Shown piece by piece: positions 24,266-34,795 of a DNA stretch of 64,000 nt. A program made the position numbers and the translations under genes. A model generated the notes under the pieces. It searched no databases, was not told where the DNA came from, and saw only the letters and a list, made by a program, of their open reading frames with translations. Every line of letters starts with the position of its first letter. Within the stretch, counting starts at the first letter, position 1. This stretch comes from Bidens hawaiensis (lineage: Eukaryota; Streptophyta; Magnoliopsida; Asterales; Asteraceae), in contig JAIQDT010001107.1 in assembly GCA_021521415.1 (NCBI GenBank), positions 1-64,000 of the forward strand. Reading direction: 5' to 3'.

Positions 24266-24481
24266 AAAACCAATTTTTCTTAGAAAAAAGACCTCGCAAA
24301 ATTGTAAATTTAGTAACTTTGTAAATGTTAATGGTTTCCTTTATCCAACTATTAATAAATTATGTGACTAAAGCAACATACGATAAACCTTTTAAAGTCT
24401 TTATGGTTCTAACTTCTAATGGTGCAAGTCCTCATGTTCAATTGTTCAAACTTAATGGCCAGATGGAAGAAGGGTTCCCAA

Positions 24482-24830
24482 CTTTTAATTAAGTTTAGTT
24501 TCGAACAAAGTTACTCAACGTAAATAAATAATTCTGCAACATGTATAAATAGTTAACATAACGTATATAAATACACAATGTGCGTATATCAATAATTTCG
24601 CATGTTGTAAATAATCACGCATGTATATATCAACGTAGATACATAATTATGCGAAATTCACATAGCTATACATATTTATAGTATTAAGTATATAAAAAAC
24701 ACATGTTTTCACCTACTAAATGACCGTTACGAAAACATTTTTGTGTAACAAGATACACATGAAACTATTATATAATTTAAATAATAAATTTAAGAAAACA
24801 ATGTTACACTAGCAATAGCAACAATAAAAG
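24482..24830 (-). repeat. dispersed repeat family, copy B
   Basis: Reverse complement of copy A (7429-7752) and of the interrupted copy C (30464-31475). Shared marks include AAGTTACTCAACGTAAATAA, ACATGTATAAATAGTTA and TTTTTGTGTAACAAGAT. It lies in the former intron upstream of exon 2. Confidence 0.7.
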
Positions 24831-25311
24831 TAGTTGTGTTTTCTTTTTTTCTTGCCTTTTATATCATTTTTATCCTTTTGTTGTTTACAATTTTTTCTAC
24901 CGCCTTCCATCTTAACCGTTGAAAAAACTTCATCAATGGTAGTAGAGCATTCTCAAAAGTATGTAATTGATATGAATAACTGTAAATGAATCCTATATCT
25001 TTATGGATGATATTCATTGCCATTTTGAACATTAGCTAATGGAGCTGCTATTTTTCCAATTTTGGTATGATCTGACCTCACATTTTAAATAAATTATTAA
25101 ATTTGTAATAAAGGACACCTAACTAATATGGCATTGAGAAATATACTTGAACTAACACTCCTCAGATTGCATGCCAAGTTGTGTTGCTTTGTTTTGTTTT
25201 TCCAAAGTGAAAACAGATTGATTACCAATGCTTGAGAACTAGTGTATTTGGATTCCAACTTTTGTATTAATCTAACGGTACTGGAATTCTTTGTTTGATT
25301 CTTTATGATAG
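24831..25311 (+). other. AVT intron end with splice acceptor
   Basis: From about 25165 to 25311 this matches the sequence before exon 2 in the 10.3-kb copy (CAAAGTGAAAACAGATT, GCTTGAGAACTAGT, ACGGTACTGGAATT) and ends in a polypyrimidine-containing acceptor TTCTTTATGATAG. The preceding part is unassigned AT-rich DNA. Confidence 0.6.
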
Positions 25312-25919
25312 GTATCGGGCTGATATCTGTGCCATTCGCCCTGGCAGCTGGAGGTTGGTGCAGCTTGATGCTACTGCTTATCGTATTCGTGTCTGCTTTC
25401 TACACTGCCTTGCTTATTAAAAGGATCATGGACCTTGATCCACATGTGAGCAGCTACCCGGATATCGGCGAGCGGGCATTTGGGAGAGTTGGGAGAGTAA
25501 CTGCTTTAGCCTTGATGAATATTGAGCTTTTCTTGGTGGCTACTGCCTTTTTGATATTGGAAGGCAACAATTTAAGCAATCTGTTTCCGAGGGTGCACTT
25601 AACAATTTATGGGATCCACATCAGTGGCAAGAAGTGCTTTGCTATAATCGTTGATGTCGTCATTCTCCCAACAACCTGGCTCAGGAATATGAAAATCCTT
25701 TCCTATGTATCTACAACAGGTGTCCTAGCATCTCTAGTTGTCTTCTTCTCCGTCCTCTGGGTTGGTACAGTTGACGGTGTTGGGTTTGAACAAAAGGGTA
25801 AAATTATTAACTAGGAAGGGATGCCTTCCGCTGTGTGCTTATCTCTCTTTTGCTATGGTGCTCATCCAGTATTCCCGAGTCTGTACACCTCAATGAAGAA
25901 AAAAATCCAGTTCTCAAAG
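25312..25919 (+). pseudogene. AVT1-like vacuolar amino-acid transporter, exon 2 (nonsense mutation)
   Basis: This exon encodes the first half of an Aa_trans/AVT1-like permease, a family that exchanges neutral amino acids across the vacuolar membrane. Visible segments in order: GLISVPFALAAGGWCSLMLL (membrane 1), ALLIKRIMDLDPHVSSYPDI, ALMNIELFLVATAFLILEGN (membrane 3), LFPRVHLTIYGIHISGKKC, DVVILPTTWLRNMKILSYVS, and SLVVFFSVLWVGTVDGVGFE. At 25812-25814 a TAG replaces the TGG (Trp) found in the inverted copy, truncating the protein. Sequence like the family continues after the stop (VFPSLYTSMKKK) up to a donor-like AAAG|GTACT at 25919. The middle exons are missing downstream. Confidence 0.8.
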
Positions 25920-26039
25920 GTACTAAATTACTGATATATCATCTTTAATTGTGCAATTTATCTATTTATTTTTACAATTTGACGGGTTTTTTTTAATTGA
26001 GGAAAACGAAAATAATGAAAGAATACAAACAGTAGTCCG

Positions 26040-26215
26040 GGACACAGTCCCAAGGACTAAAGTTAGCCCAAAAAAAAGTTTCAAAATCTAAAAAACATGA
26101 TGATAGCCCAAAAAAAGTTTCAAAATCTAAAAAACATGATGATATCATCTTGATATCAAAAGTTCTAAAAAAAGTTTCAAAATCTAAAAAACATGATGAT
26201 ATCATATCATCATGT
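26040..26215. repeat. three direct copies of a ~35-bp unit at the palindrome centre
   Basis: The unit AAAAAAAGTTTCAAAATC, then TAAAAAACATGATGAT, occurs three times in the left arm (starting about 26072, 26111 and 26167) but once in the right arm. The expansion therefore happened after the arms formed. Confidence 0.75.
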
Positions 26216-26399
26216 TTTTATCATCATGTTTTTTAGATTTTGAAACTTTTTTTGGGTTAACTTTAGTCCTTGGAACTGTGTCCCGGACTACTGTTTGTAT
26301 TCTTTCATTATTTTCTTTTTCCTCAATTAAAAAAAACCGTCAAATTGCAAAAAAAAATATATAAATAAATTGCACAATTAAAGATGATATATCGATAAT

Positions 26400-26945
26400 T
26401 CAGCACCTTTGATAACTGGTTTTTTTCTTCATTGAGGTGTACAGACTCGGGAAAACTGGACGATCACCATAGCAAAAGAAATATAAGCACACAACGGAAG
26501 GCATCCCTTCCCAGTTAATAATTTTACCCTTTTGTTCAAACCCAACACCATCAACTGTACCAACCCATAGGACGGAGAAGAAGACAACTAGAGATGCTAG
26601 GATACCTGTTGTAGATACATAGGAAAGGATTTTCATATTCCTGAGCCAGGTTGTTGGGAGAATGACGACAGCAACGATTATAGCAAAGCACTTTTTGCCA
26701 CTGATGTGGAACCCATGAATAGTTAAGTGCACACTTGGAAACAAAATGCTTAAATTGTCACCTTCCAAGATTAAAAAGGTAGCAACAACTAAGAAGAGCT
26801 CGACATTCATCAAGGTTAAAGCAATTAGTCGCCCAATTCTCTCAAATGCTCTGTAACCGATATCCGGATAACTTCTCAAATTTGGATCAAGGTCCATAAT
26901 TCTTCTAATCAGCAAACCAGTGTTGAAGGCAGACACAGAAACCAT
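26400..26945 (-). pseudogene. AVT1-like exon 2, inverted copy without the nonsense mutation
   Basis: 181 open codons: RRIMDLDPNLRSYPDIGYRA, LMNVELFLVVATFLILEGDN, SVHLTIHGFHISGKKCFAII, VVILPTTWLRNMKILSYVST and KIINWEGMPSVVCLYFFCYG. It lacks the first membrane segment because the arm is truncated at 26945. It keeps the Trp that is a stop codon in the facing copy. With no exon 1 or C-terminal exon in the right orientation, it cannot make a complete transporter. Confidence 0.75.
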
Positions 26946-27252
26946 AGCAAAAGACGCTACGAAGAAGGAACTTCAGCCTTCTCATCAGGACTGGACTGGT
27001 TTGGTATTATCCACGTTGCTAGTGGCCCTGACATTTCCCTTTTTTGGCATATTAATGTCATTTATCGGGGCCATTCTGAATGTGGCAGCATCCTTCATGT
27101 TTGCATGCTTCTGCTACATGAGGATATCAAGAATTCATAAGCATGCATTTGGACTTGAGTTGGTGATTTGTGGTGATGATAGGGGCCGTGATTGCGGTGG
27201 TGGGCACGTACAACTCGATCTCGGATCTCTCAAGCAAAATATGAAGTATTAG
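26946..27252 (+). pseudogene. AVT1-like C-terminal exon with frameshift
   Basis: The plus strand encodes VLSTLLVALTFPFFGILMSF, IGAILNVAASFMFACFCYMR and ISRIHKHAFGLEL, the last membrane segments of an AVT1-like transporter. The final segment (VMIGAVIAVVGTYNSISDL) is in a different frame, so a small indel near 27157-27165 breaks the gene. The stop in the terminal frame is the TGA near 27241. The 3' flank (GAAACCAGAA, then TATTATATTATGTTA) matches that of the 8-kb copies and is interrupted by a Helitron at 27297. Confidence 0.75.
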
Positions 27253-27296
27253 GATTTGTATTTGTGAAACCAGAACACCTATATTATATTATGTTA

Positions 27297-28626
27297 CTAG
27301 GTTAGTTACCCGTGTAGCACACGGGTTAGAATAAGTATTTTTTTAAATAATAACATAATGTGAAATACAAAAAAAAATGTATCACATATATAAAGATATA
27401 TTATACGGTAAAAAAATTACACATTACGCAATTTGAAATAAAAAGTAGTTTGAAAATTCATAAATCATAAATTATTTCTTTTTTATTTTCTATATCAAAA
27501 CTTAGTTGTAAATGACTACTTTATTAAGCCTAATTGTGGACCCAAACTCATTCTAATCTTAAATTGTTTTGACATAGACAATGCTTGATACTTTAACCGG
27601 TTAAAGAAACCCACATGTTTCGTATTTGTTACAGTGGCGGATCCAGAAAATATTTTTACAGGGGTCGAAACTATTTAAGGGTCCGATGTGTATGCTAAAT
27701 GTTAAAATATTTTTGTCTCTATCCGGGTCGGGTCACATAATAAATAGATAAAACCAAATTAATTTTTATTACACAAGACAAATGTGTCAATCGATTAAAA
27801 TTTAATAATAAAGATACATTGTATCTTTATAGTTGTTCTCTACGAATTTTGTTTTTTAGACATCTCTACAAATGTGTGTGTATAATCTTGACATTTTTAA
27901 AATAAATTAATAATCTAATTAAGTCTAAATAAACATAAGGCTAAATACTTGAAAAACAATAAGTTCAACCGAAACCGCGAAAAGTAATTTTATTTATTTT
28001 CAGTTTTAGCATTTATAAATATTCCATATTAGAAAATAAATTCAAGGTTAAGGCTTTTATAAGAGTTGCATAGTATTGGTCACAATTGTTGCTTTGTTGG
28101 GTGTGTTATTTTACAAATATAACCCTACACACCAGTCTAAATTACTTTAAAAAACAAAAAAGGCCATCCTCTCTAAAATGAGACCTGCAACCATGGGAAA
28201 ACTTTTCAGTGACCTCTTAACATCTTCACTTTTGTTTTTCTTAACATCCTTTTCCTTTTTCTTTCTTCAAAATTTCACATGGGTCGATATCGAAATTCCA
28301 CAGTGGTCGGCCCAAAAATTATCATAAATATAACACTAGAAAAATGGAATTTCACAGGGGGCAGCCGACCCCTGCAGCTTGGCAGTATATCCGCTCCTGA
28401 TTGGTTGCTTATAAATATCTAATATTAATAATTAATGCAATATATTTTATATTAAACAAATTACTATATTTATGATGATATTAATTCTTTTAAATTAGAA
28501 TGAAATTATTAAAAATTGAAAATAAAATATTAAAAAGAGAAATGTACTTAATATGAGAGAGATGATGGAAAATTTTGTAAGGATTAACGTAAAGTTGACA
28601 TGTGACATATAAAAATATTTATTTAT
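27297..28626 (-). mobile_element. Helitron (3' terminus well defined, 5' end approximate)
   Basis: On the minus strand the 3' end is an 8-bp stem hairpin (27308-27315 with 27319-27326, loop of 3 bases), 7 bases, then CTAG followed by host T: the Helitron terminus (hairpin plus CTRR, insertion between A and T). The host AVT 3' flank reads ATGTTA before the element. The 8.9-kb copy shows the unoccupied ATGTTATATTGC. Flank homology resumes at about 28627 (ACTTGATGAATCAA). The 5' TC end is not identified. No Rep/helicase is encoded, so it is non-autonomous. Confidence 0.65.
27632..28399. mobile_element. hAT-like element nested in the Helitron
   Basis: It begins CAGTGGCGGATCCAGA and ends in the complement of CAGGAGCGGATA. 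Flanking octamers ATTTGTTA and ATTGGTTG match at 6 of 8 positions. Non-coding, 768 bp. Confidence 0.6.
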
Positions 28627-29506
28627 TTACTTGATGAATCAAGTAGTTGAAGGGCTTTTTATTTAATTCCATTGATGGAATGTAACATGAAATTCCAATT
28701 ATGATTTTATAACCGTTTTGTTTTTTTTTTTTTTCGTAACTGATTATATCATATCAAATTAAACTACGAGTATGTATGGCAAAGAGCTTCTAGCTAAAAG
28801 CTTTAAAAAAAACTCATATTCAATAAAAAGTTTTGTTTGATTAAGGTGGCTTCAAGCTTTTAGGTTGGTAGAAAAAACTCCATATTTGAACGCTACCATT
28901 ACTAATGTTTGAGAAAAAGCTAGATGCAAGTTTTTAGATTTGAATTTACAAGTTCGATATTTGAACTTTTATCAACTTTTGTTAATTTATATAATGGTTA
29001 CACATTTAACCATTATTCAAAACTAACTACGCCATAACTTTTTTATGGGTCATAACTTTTTCACATGTTAATGATTTTTTAAACAAATTACATCATAAAA
29101 AAGAGCGTTTTATTCTCTTTAATATGAGTATGATATTGTTTTATTTCTTTAACTTTAAAAAATTAACATACGACGTAAATTATCGGTTAGGATCGGTAAC
29201 AAGTCGAGACAGGTGAACTCGAGTCATGTGTAAGACCAAATTAGGGTGAGAACGAGTCGATACAAAAAGGGTAAAATTAGTTCGGTTCATGTCGGTACGC
29301 TTTTGAGTCGAAAAGGGTCAGGTCAGAACATGTTTCATATTAGAACAGTGCATGTTAAGAAAGGAATTTAGATCAAAATAGGTTGATTTAAAAAATTATC
29401 TATTTATAATTACTGTATATTTCAGCTTTATTTCTTGATTCACGACATCCGTTACACGCTTACTGACTTTCCATGAATTGCACGTCTACATTCGGGTTAT
29501 GTATGC
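28627..29506. other. AVT 3' flank, then AT-rich intergenic DNA
   Basis: 28627-28750 matches 7780-7930 on the other strand. The remainder is AT-rich with no supported gene. Confidence 0.5.
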
Positions 29507-29514
29507 ACTGTCAT

Positions 29515-29995
29515 CAATGTTGCAAAAGTCGCTAGGCGGTCCCTAGGCGGCCGACCCCCTTGGAGGGAGTACTCGGAGTACTCGGGGAGTACTTGGAGAG
29601 TACTCGGACATGATAAATATAAAGAAAATTATATTTTTTGGTAATATATATATTTCAAATATCATAACTTTACTAATATTTATAACAAAATAAATGAATA
29701 TCAATATAAATAAGATAAATATATTTTTAAACACTAAATTATTCTAAAAAATGTTAATTATTAATTAAAAAATAATGATATTCGTTCTTTAATATTATAG
29801 AAATAGGAATTATGTTGTATTTTTTAAGTCAAAATAGACCCTAGTTAACCGACTAGATGAGATTCTGGCTATTGTTGACCACCTTTGACCAATTTCTAGT
29901 AACTAGGCGGAGTTAAAGAAACTCCCCTCGGCACCATACCTTGTAGCGAGTATTCGGAGAGTACTCGGCCTTGTACACCTACTTTTACAACATTG
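29515..29995. mobile_element. hAT-like MITE with CAATGTTGCAAAAG ends
   Basis: The left end CAATGTTGCAAAAGTCG pairs with the right-end complement CAATGTTGTAAAAGTAG. Flanks ACTGTCAT and ACTGTCTC match at 6 of 8 positions, as for an aged 8-bp hAT duplication. The interior carries repeated GAGTACTCGG units near each end and no gene. Confidence 0.75.
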
Positions 29996-30463
29996 ACTGT
30001 CTCAGGTAAATCATGTACTGACACTGATTATGCGGTTGATGTTAGGTTGTGCCGAACCCATGACCCATCGCGCGACCCGTATCCCCCAATTAACAATCAA
30101 AACGCGTTTAAACTTCGAATTCGATATGGAAATAAGCATATTCGTAGTATATCCGACTCCATGACGCGGATAATTGATCAATTACAGCCTCCTTGTCCAA
30201 AAATCCCAAAATTAACCTATCTAGAACCCTAATTCGATTTACTATTTAAACTGATGTTAGAATCCAATTAAACTCGTCCACAGCTCACTCAAGCTATCGC
30301 AGACCTAAACCCTAAATATAATTAGAATAAATTGTTCATTTAGTGGTTCGTTTTTACACACCTTGAGCCGCCCCTGTTTTGATCTCGATCACCCTAATCT
30401 GATTAGTGTTAGAGGTAATTAAATACACGATTTATGTTGTTGCTTATTATGGTCTAAACTATA
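29996..30463. other. intergenic; an isolated hAT-style end
   Basis: CTTGAGCCGCCCCTG at about 30362-30376 looks like one end of a GGGGCGGCTCAAG-type hAT element, but its partner end was not found. The short open frame at 29993-30232 has no recognisable motif. Confidence 0.4.
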
Positions 30464-31475
30464 CTACTAGTGTACTGTCGTTTTCTTAAATTTATATTTT
30501 AAAATTTTATATTAGTTTCATGTGTATTTTGTTACACAAAAATGTTTTTCGTAACGGTTATTTAGTAGGCTAAAGCATGTGCTTTTTTTATACTTATACT
30601 ATATCAGTATAACTATGTATAGCTATTTACATATCGCGTAATTATTTATATACATTGATATACAAATGCGTGATTATTTACAACATGCGACATTATTGAT
30701 ATACGCATATTGTATATTTATATACGTTGATTAGTTATTTATATACGTTGGGTAACTGTTTATACATAGAGGTGCACAAAAAACCAGTATTCGGAACCGA
30801 ACCCGAAAAAAATATCCGGAACCGGTTTTTTTTATACCCGGGTATTCTATACCCGAAACCGGAACCGACCCTACCCGTAGGGTATGGATAGGGTATGCAT
30901 TTTGAAGTCAATACCCGTACCCAGAACCGTACCCGATTTATACCCGTAAATACGCGGACCCGGTCATACCATATACCCGATACCCGGTTATACCCGATAC
31001 CAATTTTCTAATACCCGAAATAATACATGAGTTTTTATAGTATATTTTTATGTTTACTTCACAACTCTTATGTTAAAGTATTTATAAAATGCATATTACT
31101 AAGTAAATAATTTGTAATTAAGTGGATTTATGGTTTTTGTAATATAGTTTAATTATTTTTATACATTAATAAGCAAATTTAAATTTTAAACAAATTAAAA
31201 ATGTATAAAAAAAATTACAAATTTAAAACCGGGTATTAATACCCGGTCGTACCCGGACACATACCCGGTTCCAATACCCGAACCCGATCATACCATACCC
31301 GGGTACATAGGGTTGAGTTTTTCTCCTCAATACCCTACCCGATTTCTCCTAATACCTAATTTTCCAATACCCGATCATACTCGAATCCGGTCCATACCCA
31401 AACCCAAGTATTAGAAAAAACCCGATTTGTGCACCTCTATTTAATACATGTTGCGAAATGGTTACTTAGAGCTCA
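30464..31475 (+). repeat. dispersed repeat family, copy C (split by a hAT)
   Basis: The two parts, about 30464-30766 and 31440-31475, together match copy A (7429-7752). The split point falls inside TAACTGTTTATACATGTTG, intact in copy A. Confidence 0.7.
30767..31439. mobile_element. hAT-like non-autonomous element
   Basis: A perfect 14-bp terminal inverted repeat, TAGAGGTGCACAAA, starts at 30767 and its complement ends at 31439. The flanks TTTATACA and TTTAATACA differ by one indel, as for an old 8-bp TSD. The interior is full of TACCCG/CGGGTA motifs in both orientations, a subterminal-repeat pattern. No coding capacity; 673 bp. Confidence 0.8.
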
Positions 31476-31543
31476 TTTCAACCAAAGCAATGGCCCATTA
31501 ATTTTCCATGGCTACATTTTGTTGGGCTTTGAACAATTGAACC

Positions 31544-32459
31544 TAGAGGTGGCAATTTTATCCAAACCATTTTAAATTACTTAATTTGGGTTGTTTTAAA
31601 AATCATATGGATAGATTTGAGTCATAACTTTAATAAAATATGTCAAAATGGGTCACTTAAAATTTCACTTTCTTATTTTTGGGTCAAAATGGGTCGTCAA
31701 ATTTAAAAAAATAGGTCGATGTGGGTTAGTGTCTTAAGGAAATGTGACAGTCCGGGTTAAAACGGGTTTTGGATTGTAACGAATTCGGTTTAGGTTTTAG
31801 GTTGGAACGAATTCGATTTAGGTTTTGGCTCGGATCAGGTTTCGAGCCGACACGAGTTTTCGCACTGGACGGGTTGGGTTTTAGTTTCTTTTTGGTTGAT
31901 TTTGGTTTTTTGTTTCGTTTTGGTCGGTTTGATTTATTTCATTTATGTTCGGTTTCAGTTTTTAGTTTCGTTTTGATCGATTTTTCCGGTTTCGATCAAT
32001 TCGGTTCACTTTTGGTTTTTAGTTTTGTTTTTGTCGACTTTTCGGTTTCAGTTCATTTTTCGGGTTTTTTTTTGTTAAACAAGGACAACGGAGGAAGCGC
32101 TTTAGCTTTTCTTTTTTTACTTTTTTTCATTTTTGATTTATATATTGAGTTATGATATTTTTATTAATTTTTTGATTTTTAGGGGTTTTTGATCTTAATA
32201 AAAACCTCTAAAAAAATTCAAAAAATTTAATTAAAAAATCATAACTCAAAATATAAATCAAAAACGAAAAAAATAAAAAAAAAACTAAAGTGTTTCCTCC
32301 GTTGTCCTCGTTCAATAAATAAATAAAACCCTATCTGAAACCCGTTTTGACCAAGTCTGACCCGAACCAAAACAACCCTTTTTTAGTTGACCTATTCCGA
32401 CCCAAACTCGTTCCGACCATGACCCGTTTTAACCCAACCCAACCCATTTGTCACCCCTA
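31544..32459. mobile_element. hAT-like element with perfect 8-bp TSD
   Basis: ATTGAACC at 31536-31543 is repeated exactly at 32460-32467. The ends are TAGAGGTGGCAA and the complement of TAGGGGTGACAA. Near each end TGGGTCG/CGACCCA-like motifs repeat. The centre (about 32080-32310) is an inverted repeat built on CCGTTGTCC/GGACAACGG. A 128-codon open frame at 31769-32155 is low-complexity Phe/Gly-rich and is not considered a gene. Confidence 0.85.
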
Positions 32460-32467
32460 ATTGAACC

Positions 32468-34670
32468 TGGGGCTTGCAGCCTTGCACTGTTAAGTGTTAA
32501 CCATAAAAACCTTAAAAGGTTTCTTACATGTTGCTTTAGCCACATAATTAATTAATAGTTGGATAAAGGAAATGATATGTGCCATTTAGTGTCACATGCA
32601 TGTTTTATTTTAATATTTGCATATTTATAATTTTGCATATGTTTTATTTGGTTTTTGTTTGTTCGTGAGAATTGAAGGAAGTAATGGATAGTTACACCCA
32701 CGAACCCATGTTCACCATGTAGTGTAGGTTATGCATATAAGTTAAGTTTTGTTATTTAAAGGGCTTTTCCTTTCATTAATGGACACGAAGAAAACTGATT
32801 CCAAACTTCTCTCTTAAATTCTCTCTAGTTTCCTTCTATATTTCTTGTCTCTTTACTTGAACCGATCTAACCATAACAGGAAACCATTAACATTTACAAA
32901 GTATTAAATATTACAATTTTGCGAGGTCCTTTTTCTAAACATTTTACTTTTTATATTATTTGATGTTAAGGTCCTGCAATGACGTAATGAGTTACTAGTC
33001 TATAATTTTAATTACTTTTGCTAGATTTACAATGGTTCACTATATAGTTCAAAAGCCTCCTAGGCAGTCCAGATTAAAAACTTTTTGTTACATTCTAGTC
33101 GCACATTAGTTCTATTCATACGGCCTTCGTTGTAAACCCCTCCAGTTCAGTTCTTTTTCTTGTGTTTGGTTCGTATACAAACTGAACCGAGACTGTTGTT
33201 CACTCACGTTTGCTTGTGTTTGGTTTGTTTACATCAGAAAAGGAACACCCGTTCAATTTCGTGTCATTGGTGTATACATTTTATGTTAAAAATTTGCGAG
33301 CAACATAACGATACTGATGTCAGTATTATGAGACTGATATCGTATTCGTTTTGATGCCTTTGGCTGATGCAAACACATATCGAAACGAGAACTTTTCTAC
33401 CATTGTAAATAATATGTTTGCATTACAACTTTCGTTATACAAATTGGTATTTATATATTCATTTTCACGTCACTCACAACTTTATGTTTGTAACTTTTAT
33501 TTGATTAGTAACAATATCGTAAACATTATTTTATATTTTATGCATATACCAAATTTCGAACACAAAAAATCCTGCCGCCGAATGTGTATGTTACACCCAC
33601 TAGTTTTATGGCATATTTCATTTTGAAAAGGCCTATAAAACATTAAAATATTTTCGGGTTTCTGGTTTTGTTAAAACATATTGAACAACTACTTTAATGA
33701 TGTATAATGGAAAATTCTTAAAATGGTCCAAAATAGCATAGAGAAATCCATGATAGCTCAATTAATTTAAACATTCCATAAGTGTTTTTGTGAAAATGGA
33801 TGAGAGCGACTCCTTTTGAATCGTGCTGACAGGTTTCAACCTCCAACAAGTTTCTGCCACGTGTAAAAGCTCTGATAAACACACACAAGTTCGAATGAAA
33901 CCTGTCTATGCCGATCATTTTTAAACCAAAATCCGTCTGAAGGAATGGTGTTGATCCCGACCATTTTCGACCATTTTGAACTCAACTTCGGTGTTGACAA
34001 GCATATTCCCATATTTAAAGTTTGTATTTTTTGTATATAGTATAATTTAATTTAATTTAATTCTCGTATTAGTTTTCTTTTGTAACTTTTAAAACAAAAG
34101 TTTTACAAATTTCCGAATAGATCGTTGAGACATGCTTATTTTCATCTACGTGCCGACATAAATTTACTTAAAACCAAGCGGGATCAATTTTTATTAAACA
34201 TTTCGATAAAAATTTAATCGGACTCGGTTTTGAACGAACATTATGTGGCACGTTGATAAATATAGCGACATCTTAATGATATATTCGAAATTTCATAACA
34301 CTTTTTAAGTCAAAAGTTACAAAAGAAAAATAAATTAGAAGTAAAAGTAATACACCTATAATATTCGTACTTAATGTTGTAAAATGGTCGGACTCATGAT
34401 TGCATGGAAACTGTCGGAAACGACGACGGGTTTGGTTTAAAGTTTGTCGGAGCCAACGGATTTCGATCCTATTTTGTTGATGACGGATTAGGTTCAAAAG
34501 TTGTCGCTATCAACAAGTTTTGAAAGGACATTTATGAATCATGAAATAAGAAAGGTTAAATTATATTTCTCTCAAAATATATTTCAAGATTTTTTCGTAA
34601 AATAAATGCTGAAGTAGTAAAACTATCAAAATTTATGTCGTTGACTTAGTTTGACTCAATATTAAGCTCA
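32468..34670. other. AT-rich intergenic region
   Basis: About 2.2 kb without a recognisable gene, LTR or TIR pair. Short open frames on both strands have no family motifs. Confidence 0.5.
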
Positions 34671-34686
34671 GTCAACCAATACTAAT
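34671..34686. repeat. LINE target-site duplication, 3' side of element
   Basis: GTCAACCAATACTAAT, identical over 16 bases to 40719-40734. Confidence 0.95.
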
Positions 34687-34795
34687 TTTTTTTTTTTTTT
34701 TTTTTTGAAAATTGACTTTCAATAAAAAAAGACACAACCAACGACTATCACCAAGACGGAGAAAGACGCTGAAATCCAAAAACCAAAACCAACAA

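Larger units (their letters stand above)
25380..26945. repeat. ~1.6-kb palindrome spanning AVT exon 2 and its intron
   Basis: The plus-strand copy (about 25380-26203) and minus-strand copy (26945-26204) are reverse complements through exon, donor site and intron (GATATATCATCTTTAATTGT, AATACAAACAGTAGTCCGGG). The centre near 26205 is formed by ATGATATCATATCATCATG. Arms differ by point changes and one internal triplication. The palindrome interrupts the gene just before its C-terminal exon at 26.95 kb. Confidence 0.85.

Noticed and set aside
29993..30232. 79-codon frame after the hAT at 29.5 kb
   Set aside because: No motif or homology that I can name; it begins at the edge of the transposon insertion.
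31769..32155. 128-codon Phe/Gly-rich plus-strand frame
   Set aside because: Low-complexity sequence inside a hAT element; no family motif, and it results from GGTTTTGGTTTTCG-type repetition.
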